The position numbers were made by a program, and so were the translations under genes. A DNA stretch of 38,694 nt from Perkinsus marinus ATCC 50983 (taxonomy: Eukaryota > Perkinsozoa > Perkinsida > Perkinsidae), in assembly GCF_000006405.1 (NCBI RefSeq), contig NW_003211555.1, positions 3,476-42,169 on the forward strand, read 5' to 3'. Position 1 is the first letter of the stretch. Each line of letters opens with the position of its first letter. The notes under the pieces were generated by a model. The model worked only from the letters and a program-made list of their open reading frames with translations. It did not search any database and had not been told where the DNA came from. Of this stretch, positions 32,120 to 38,694 are shown piece after piece.

Positions 32120-33165
32120 GTATTGGGGTGGCACAGTTGCCCCGCTCGGAGGAATTGATTGAAAAAACTGATTGTACTAAGGCTTGTCTGGAGAAGCATG
32201 GGAAACATGCTTAAGAGTTAAAGTGACGAACGACTCGTCCGAAATCGAGTTGTGTCAAGACTACAAGATAATGAAGTGATGGCTAGTCGACTTCGACGAG
32301 ATGTTCTGAGATTTACTCTGTCAGTCGTTAGCGTTGCTACGCTTCTTTACTTTTCTCTTTTTAACCTACCCACTGCCGCCGGCAGTGGGGGCGGCAGTAT
32401 GCCGCCCGTAGGCAGGTATCATTGATCTACTCGGTTAGATCTCCTTCTTTCCGGATCTCATCCGTTGCTATTCTTGAGATCTGTAGGTTACACATCATAG
32501 CTCAATGACTCGGTTTTGCCGCCAAGTGTGAGTGAGTCGGGTTCTCGACTCAAGGGGCGGGGAAGTCTAAGTGGTGGACTGGAGAGTCGCAACTAACTTG
32601 AATTGGTGTGGCATTGCCGTCCCACTCGGAGCAACTGATCGTACTAGTGCTTGTCTTGGGGTGCCATAGTTGCCCCACTCGGACGATGATTAGACTAAAG
32701 CTTGTCTTTGAGTGGCAGAGCTGTCCCACTCGGAGTAACTGATCGTACTGGTGCTTGTCTTGGGGTGGCATAGTGGCCCCACTTGGAGTAACTGATCGTA
32801 CTGGTGCTTGTCTTGGGCTGGCATAGTGGCCCCACTCGGAGTAACTGATTGTACTAGTGCTTGTCTTGGGGTGCCATAGTTACCCCACTCGGACGATGAT
32901 TAGACTAAGGCTTGTCTGTGAGTGGCAGAGCTGTCCCACTCGGAGTAACTGATCGTACTGGTGCTTGTCTTGGGGTGGCATAGTGGCCCCACTTGGAGTA
33001 ACTGATCGTACTAGTGCTTGTCTTGGGCTGGCATAGTGGCCCCACTCGGACGATGATTAGACTAAAGTTTGTCTTTGAGTGGCAGAGCTGTCCCACTCGG
33101 AGTAACTGATCGTACTGGTGCTTGTCTTGGGGTGGCATAGTGGCCCCACTCGGAGGATTTGATCA
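32120..33165 (+). repeat. 53/51-bp minisatellite array with higher-order order
   Basis: A single unit at about 32124 and a continuous run of some eleven units from about 32600. Units are 53 bp (linker GGAGTAACTGATCGTACTGG) or 51 bp (linker GGACGATGATTAGACTAA). The order of 51- and 53-bp types repeats in blocks of three or four units. Core GGGGTGGCATAGTGGCCCCA and variants. Confidence 0.95.
32368..32406. repeat. Twin GC-rich hairpins back to back
   Basis: CCCACTGCC/GGCAGTGGG (9 bp, loop GCC) at 32368-32388 and GGGCGGCA/TGCCGCCC (8 bp, loop GTA) at 32388-32406 share one base. Confidence 0.95.
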
Positions 33166-33689
33166 GACTAAGGCTCGTTACCAGTGTCAGTCGGAAGTTC
33201 GTTCTCCCTCATTCTAGCATAGCGACTATCGTTTATGTTATTTGTTTCGTTCCGCGAGCACACTCATGCATGCACTATTATGTTCATAGTGGCAATGCTG
33301 TGACTGACTTGTTCTGAGTTGAAAAAATCTACTTGTGGCGGCTGAAGGATATCTCTGAGTCATGAGTGATAGGTTCGCCCTCTCGATGGAACCGCTTTTG
33401 TTGTGTGTGGACCCGCAGCAGTTGACGATTGAACGAGGTGCGGTATGACCTGGAATGGTAGTAAGGGATTGGTGGGAGCCAAAAAGGGTATGAGTGCGGT
33501 CCCTTGCTCATAGTGAACTACTTCCCAGAGTTACGACGTGTACTTAGGGAAAGGGTTCACCCCTCTGCCTTGGTATTAAAAATTTGGCACCCGACTAGTG
33601 AACGCAAGAACACTTTCATAGCATATCACGAGGCCAGCGAACAACAAATGATAGCGCACGTCTTTTTTTGGTGAGAGGGAGGTGGGAAT

Positions 33690-34319
33690 TCAAACCTCAG
33701 CCTGCTCGGTTTCATTAATAACACGATCATCATAATCATCAAGTTCAATATCAATGTCATCGACTGCGGTGGAACCCACTGTGGGCGAGGAAGCACCTTT
33801 GGTGATTGGAGGTAGTTGCAAAAGTTGCTTCTCGAGCCACGCTTCTCGTGACTTCTTTGAAACACTTATGCACATCATTTTGCCAACCCTAAAGGAGAGT
33901 GTGAGGGCAGTGCTATGCGATGACGGACTTACCAACTGAAGCAGTGGAAGCAGCAACGACACATATAAAGTGTTGCGCAGCAGGATATGACGGCGTTGAT
34001 CGCGAAGAAGACGATATAAAAAGTAGTGCTGCCTTTCAGTTTCGGCCTGTTATTGACAGTATATGAAAAGATTCACGTACGTTGTAGGCTTACTTGGGGG
34101 TCGCGGTATTTACAATCTTGACACTGATCTCCTCGGTAAGGTTCTTTTGAGAGGTGTCCATCAGCGGAACTGTGCTTCTGAGGAGCGACACGTTAGAATA
34201 CTAAGCATGACAGTGACCCACCTCAGACTGAAGCCTTCGGTTGCTTCAAAGGCTCCAACGCCTAGGTCAACCAGGAGAACATAGTGTAGCAAGATAAGGA
34301 GCAAACGTGTGAAGGTCAT
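33690..34319 (-). CDS. Gene B copy 1: small type I membrane protein
   Basis: Minus-strand exons 34319-34222, 34177-34094, 34046-33933 and 33888-33690; introns 44, 47 and 44 nt; 164 residues. A signal peptide (MTFTRLLLILLHYVLLVDLG) is followed by a short outer part with one N-glycosylation sequon (NLT), one membrane segment (TFYIVFFAINAVISCCATLY), a Cys-rich juxtamembrane stretch (MCRCCFHCF) that could be palmitoylated, and an inner tail with a helix (SREAWLEKQLLQL) and an acidic run (DDIDIELDDYDD). Type I topology is inferred. No family recognised. Copy 2 at 37.2-37.8 kb has the same exon structure and length. Confidence 0.82.
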
Positions 34320-34610
34320 GCTCGGGTATTTATTGCTTGGCAATAAATTATAATACTGAAAGGATCAGACAGTTGTCACCAGCTGTGCAACACGGAACAA
34401 GTCTTGTTGGGGAAACAAGTGTTGAATTAGGGCCATGATAGATGTTAGATAGCTTCCGAATTAGCCGACGGTCGCGCAACCAGAGCAGAGGGGGTTCTAA
34501 CGTTCATCAGGTGTGGTACTAGAGATATCGTTCGTCAACTCGTAATATCTAGGCTTGTGGGCTCGCTAGTAAGTGTCTCGTCTTGTGAGCAGCATTATAA
34601 GGAAGTTTGA

Positions 34611-35147
34611 TAAGCCACTATAATCTTGTCGGAACTTACGACCCGGCGACCGCTTCATGCGCTGTCTCTTCGCTCGCCATTTAAATGTAGAGCTCGCCCG
34701 GATTGTGCGCAAAATTTTCCAGTCCTCCTCAAGAGGGTTTCACTCAAGAATCGTTAGAATGGGAGCGTATCTCCTGCTAGCGGCCGTGTCAGTTGTAGCG
34801 GCGTGAGCTCATATACTTTTAAATTGAAAAAATTGAGAGAAATTGGTCGAAAATCAGTGCAAATCAATGCTTTTTTGGTTCAGTAAGCCATCATTTTCGA
34901 GTCTGTAATCCGGTCGCATTTCAACCTCGACCTCCCATTCACCTCGAGAGAAATCCGCCATGTTGGGATTAGAAGTCCTGTTGGGAGAAGCCTCCCATCG
35001 ATACTCAGAGGGATTAATATGAATGTAGGTTGTTGTTTGTATTGCTTGGTCCATCCTGAAGTGTCCAATGTCTGCGGTACACGTGGCGGGAAGCGTAGGT
35101 ATGTTATTGCGACTTGATCGATTGAACAGTACGAGTTTCACGTCTAC
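34611..35147. other. Unique spacer between the two duplicated units
   Basis: Contains the minus-strand frame described at 34854-35141 and otherwise no feature. Confidence 0.5.
34854..35141 (-). CDS. Hypothetical protein fragment cut by the duplication edge
   Basis: Minus-strand open frame of about 95 codons, first ATG at about 35068. It looks coding (INPSEYRWEASPNRTSNPNM, then GEWEVEVEMRPDYRLENDG). Its upstream side meets the start of duplicated unit 2 at 35148, so the 5' part may have been displaced when the unit inserted. No family recognised. Confidence 0.4.
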   Translation of the reverse strand: MKLVLFNRSSRNNIPTLPATCTADIGHFRMDQAIQTTTYIHINPSEYRWEASPNRTSNPNMADFSRGEWEVEVEMRPDYRLENDGLLNQKSIDLH

Positions 35148-35559
35148 GTATCATGCGGGTAAATGTAGGGGGCTCAATGGGCTGAGCGACGTCCTGATTG
35201 AAATTCAATCAGGTTGTTGTCAACAACTCAATCGCTCAACCATATAACTCTATATTAGGACAAGCAAAAAGAGACACACACAACAAGTTTTCATTTGATA
35301 ATCTTTGTTATCCTCGCAACGGGTGGAGCATGAGTGAGAACAACCCTGTTGATCACACACATGGGAAGAAGTTCCCCTGGAGAAGTGATTGCTTCTACCA
35401 CTTCAGCAGGTCTCTGATACTTTTACCCAGTGTTTCTCTCATTCTTCTCTGTTGCTAGCGGGGATTGGTAAAGCGATCAGATGAACACAGAATCGGAACT
35501 TATCACCTTAGGCCATTCAGGTTTCTCTTCCAGCGTCGGCATACCATAAAAAGTAGAGT

Positions 35560-35850
35560 CCTTAATGCACCCAGCGTAACAAACGTAATACATCCTCCAT
35601 GGTTCTATTGTCATCTTCCTCCAAGGCGAGCTCTAAGGAATTGACAGACTCCAATAAGTAAAAAGCTTCCCAGTGAGCTGGAATTGCTCTGATTTTTGGG
35701 AGGAGGAAATTTAAGCAGGCACAAGTAGAATGATTCCTATCACGCATCATCTTCGAATCCCTCAAACTTGCCCTTCCCGGGACAGGATAGGGTCTTGATC
35801 CTCAAACGTGCGTGCTTGATAGTGAAAATCGCATAGTAGCCTTCGTGTAA
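35560..35850 (-). pseudogene. Gene A two-exon fragment in unit 2
   Basis: Minus-strand translation matches gene A exon 7 (TIKHARLRIKTLSCPGKGKF, then EGFEDDA) and exon 8 (IPAHWEAF, LESVNSLELALEEDDNRTME) with the intron donor and acceptor conserved. The reading is closed early after LRWVH, and nothing upstream of exon 7 remains. A non-functional fragment. Confidence 0.85.
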
Positions 35851-36184
35851 ATTCCTAAAGGTTTCCGCCGTGTTATTGTTCCGGCTTGGTCATCGAGCGA
35901 ATAGTGGTTGAACTTCAACGCTACAAGAGACCGACAGCATCATCATAACAATGCGCGGTATCGAGTAACTGAGGGGCCATCATTGATCTGGACGTGGTCC
36001 GCACTACGGCACAGGATAAGGTATTGCGAGGTATCTGTGGTATGCTATGGCATACCGGCCCCCCAGGAGAAACCGGCCTCTCTAGCAGCGGCACTGATTG
36101 GTTGCAGCTCATCAAAATTGAAGTTGCTTTGGTCGTTTGGCGAGAATTGTTTTTTGGGTTTGCGAAATTATTTGCATAACGCAT

Positions 36185-36690
36185 ATCTTGCGGTGGCAAT
36201 GCCACCGTGGCATAGTGGCCCCAGGTTTGAACTGATGCATACTATGTGGAGAAATTGGTTGTACTGAGACATATCTTAGGCTGGTATACTTGTCCCACCT
36301 CTAGTAATTGGTTTTACTAAGGCATAGGTTGGGGTGGCATAGCTGCCCCGCTCGGAGGACCTGACTGTACTGAGGTTTGTCTTGGTGTGGCATAGTTGCC
36401 CCAATCGGAGGAACTGATTGTACTAATGCTTTCCTTGGGGTGGCATAGTTGCCCGACATGGAGGAACTTATTTTACTCATGCTTGTCTTGGGATGGCATA
36501 GCTGCCGCACCCGGGCGATTATTAGACTAAGGCTTGTCTTTGGGTGGCATAGCTGCCCCACTCGGAGTAACTTATTGTACTAAGGGTTGTCGTGGGATGG
36601 CATAGCTGCCCAACCCGGGCGATTATTAGACTAAGGCTTGTCTTGGGTTGGCATAGTGGCCCCACTCGGAGGATTTGATCGGACTAAGGC
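36185..36690 (+). repeat. 53/51-bp minisatellite array in unit 2
   Basis: About eight units with core GGGTGGCATAGCTGCCCCAC, again in 53- and 51-bp forms, less regular than in unit 1. A lone unit lies near 36047. The array ends at the same base of the unit as in unit 1 (GGAGGATTTGATC). Confidence 0.92.
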
Positions 36691-37205
36691 TCGTTACCAT
36701 TGTCAGTCGGAAGTTCGTTCTCCCTCATTCTAGCATAGCGACTATCGTTTATGTTATTTGTTTCGTTCCGCGAGCACACTCATGCATGCACTATTATGTT
36801 CATAGTGGCAATGCTGTGACTGACTTGTTCTGAGTTGAAAAAATCTACTTGTGGCGGCTGAAGGATTTCTCTGAGTCATGAGTGATAGGTTCGCCCTTTC
36901 GATGGAACCGCTTTTGTTGTGTGTGGACTCGCAGCAGTCGACGATTGAACGAGGTGCGGTATGACCTGGAATGGTAGTAAGGGATTGGTGGGAGCCAAGA
37001 AGGGTATGAGTGCGTTCCCTTGCTCATAGTGAACTACTTCCCAGAGTTACGACGTGTACTTAGGGAAAAGGTTCACTCCTCTGCCTTGGTATTCAAAATT
37101 TGGCACCCGACTAGTGAACGCAAGAACACTTTCATAGCATATCACGAGGCCAGCGAACAACAAATGATAGCGCACGTCTTTTTTTGGTGAGAGGAAGGTG
37201 GGAAT

Positions 37206-37833
37206 TCAAACCTCAGCCTGCTCGGTTTTATTAATAACACGATCATCATAATCATCAAGTTCAATATCGATGTCATCGACTGCGGTGGAGTCCACTGTGG
37301 GCGAGGAAGCACCTTTGATGATTGGTGGCAGTTGCAGAAGTTGCTTCTCGAGCCACGCTTCTCGTGACTTCTTTGAAACACTTATGCGTATCATTTTGCC
37401 AACCCTGAAGGAGAATGTGAGGGCAGTGCTATACGATGACGGACTTACCAACTGAAGCAGTGGAAGCAGCAACGACACATATAAAGTGTTGCGCAGCAGG
37501 ATATGACGGCGTTGATCGCGAAGAAGACGATATAAAAAGTAGTGCTGCCTTTCAGTTTCGGCCTGTAATTGACAGTATATGAAAAGATTCACGTACGTTG
37601 AAGGCTTACTTGGGGGTCGCGGTATTTTGAATCTCGTCACTGATCTCCTCGGTAAGGTTCCTTTGAGAGGTGTCCATCAGCGGAACTGTGCCTCTGAGGA
37701 GCGACGTAAGAATACTAGGGATAACAGTGACCCACCTCAGACTGATGCCTTCGGTTGCTTCAAAGGCTCCAACGCCTAGGTCAACCAGGAGAACATAGTG
37801 TAGCAAGATAAGGAGCAAACGTGTGAAGGTCAT
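37206..37833 (-). CDS. Gene B copy 2: small type I membrane protein
   Basis: Minus-strand exons 37833-37736, 37693-37610, 37562-37449 and 37404-37206; introns 42, 47 and 44 nt; 164 residues, same layout as copy 1. The membrane exon is identical in both copies; the other exons differ at 17 bases, 13 of them changing residues (for example ISVKIVN versus ISDEIQN in the outer part). Intron 1 is 42 nt with no in-frame stop, so its retention would keep the frame open. Both copies look functional. Confidence 0.82.
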
Positions 37834-38125
37834 GCTCGGGTATTTATTGCTTGGCAATAAATTATAATACTGAAAGGATCAGACAGTTGTCACCAGCTGT
37901 CCAACACGGAACAAGTCTTGTTGGGGAAACAAGTGTTGAATTAGGGCCATGATAGATGTTAGATAGCCTCCGGATTAGCCGACGGTCGCGCAACCAGAGC
38001 AGAGGGGGTTTCTAACGTTCATCAGGTGTGTTACTAGAGATATGGTTCGTCAACTCGTAATGTCTAGGCTTGTGGGCTCGCTAGGAAGTGTCTCGTCTTG
38101 TGAGCAGCATTATAAGAAAGTTTGA

Positions 38126-38694
38126 GTTGGCGTCGCACTGAGTGGAACCAGACCATGCTGGGTGGTGGCCGTTGACATCGCCTACCACAATACAGTTTGC
38201 CGCTGGTAGTTCTAGTTGTAGTTGTGGTGGGTTGGGTCCTTGATGGGGTCTGATATAGATGTTAACCACCTTGAGGGGGGAGGGCAGTGTTGGTGAGGAC
38301 AGTTCGACCCCCAGAGCCGAGTAGCAGTAATTAGTGTCGTGGAGGGGGATGCGGAGGAAGATTTTGTAGTGGAGTGGTCGTCGAATCAGGATGAGTAACC
38401 CACTACTCCGGCGTCCGCGATGGTCATCTGGGTCGTCTTGAGGGAGGTACTCCCCCTCCAAGTGCTCTACACCATAGTTGCGAAATGCTAGTGAATGGTG
38501 TGGGCCGTGGAAGGTCTCTTGAAGGCAGACCACGTCTGGGGAGGATCGACGCAGTATTGAAGTAGTTCCAGCTTGCTGCCGCATAGTCCATGTATGTTAT
38601 AGGAGATAACCGTCAGGCATAGCTTTCGACGTGCTGGGCGTAGCGGAGGCGCTGGAGGGGTGATAACGGGGAGTCGGGGCATTCAAAAGTGAGG
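38126..38694 (-). mobile_element. LINE (non-LTR retrotransposon) endonuclease fragment
   Basis: Minus strand encodes an APE-type endonuclease: N-terminal VISYNIHGL, then SPDVVCLQETF, SGLLILIRRPL, and GDVNGHHPAWSG, in the order known from LINE ORF2. These match catalytic Asn, Glu and Asp-x-Asn positions. One frameshift near 38560 separates the first motif from the rest, so the copy is dead. It is cut at 38126 by the duplicated unit and on the other side by the window. Reverse transcriptase is absent. Clade not assignable; I/Jockey-like by the short motifs only. Confidence 0.85.

Larger units (their letters stand above)
31689..34610. repeat. Duplicated unit 1
   Basis: Runs from GTATCATGCGGGTAAATG to AAGTTTGA. 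It contains the flank and last exon of gene A, twin hairpins, a 53-bp array and gene B copy 1. Unit 2 (35148-38125) repeats the same order in the same orientation. The part from 33150 on is about 97 percent identical by eye; the gene A part is more diverged. Confidence 0.85.
35148..38125. repeat. Duplicated unit 2
   Basis: Second copy of the unit at 31689-34610, same orientation, offset about 3.46 kb. It keeps more of gene A (parts of exons 7 and 8 with the intron between) and ends directly against a LINE fragment. Confidence 0.85.

Noticed and set aside
32600-33165. CRISPR-like regular array
   Set aside because: Units are contiguous and similar over their whole length, with no unique spacers, in a eukaryotic context.
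38081-38130. C-terminal end of the LINE frame running into duplicated unit 2
   Set aside because: The last codons come from the unit, not from the LINE; the match to endonuclease ends at the junction.

Overview
This is eukaryotic DNA. Spliced genes lie on both strands, with many canonical GT-AG introns of only 38-51 nt, one pol III tRNA gene, a non-LTR retrotransposon fragment, minisatellites and a 100-N scaffold gap. Tiny introns, compact genes and the protein families (TBC Rab-GAP, CDP-alcohol phosphotransferase, Fip1-type polyadenylation factor, EF-hand, RING) fit an alveolate protist, most likely a Perkinsus-like lineage. The genus is inference from gene style, not proven.

Left part (1-15 kb): 1-3.0 kb is a mobile-element-like block whose plus strand is packed with the tetranucleotide TCTA. 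From 3.0 to 12 kb coding exons are sparse: a membrane-anchored RING protein at 7.2-8.7 kb and a Pro-rich exon at 11.2 kb. They are surrounded by MITEs with GGAGTTTCAC termini, tRNA-like B-box relics, and a repeat family of which five copies begin GT and end AG like mobile introns. A true tRNA-His lies at 12.2 kb. A 53-bp minisatellite (14.4 kb) and three strong hairpins (14.8-15.1 kb) lead up to the gene-rich part.

Middle (15.5-23.7 kb): a 14-exon TBC-domain gene (+) and a Fip1-motif/RRM gene (-) face each other. A second 53-bp array in reverse orientation, a small membrane protein with a microsatellite-encoded poly-Ser tail (-), an assembly gap and an ethanolamine/choline phosphotransferase gene (+) follow. 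From 23.7 to 27.4 kb only weak open frames are seen.

Right (27.4-38.7 kb): a four-EF-hand protein (-), a two-TM protein (-) and a secreted 440-residue protein of unknown family (gene A, -) are followed by two diverged direct copies of a roughly 2.9-kb unit, offset about 3.46 kb. Each unit holds a broken 3' end of gene A, a 53-bp array and an intact four-exon gene (gene B) for a small signal-peptide/single-TM protein. A LINE endonuclease fragment abuts the last copy at the window end.

Spliced models were built by hand from splice signals and phase continuity. They are strong where phases close (TBC, Fip1-RRM body, CEPT, gene B, EF-hand, gene A) and are marked where an end is unresolved.
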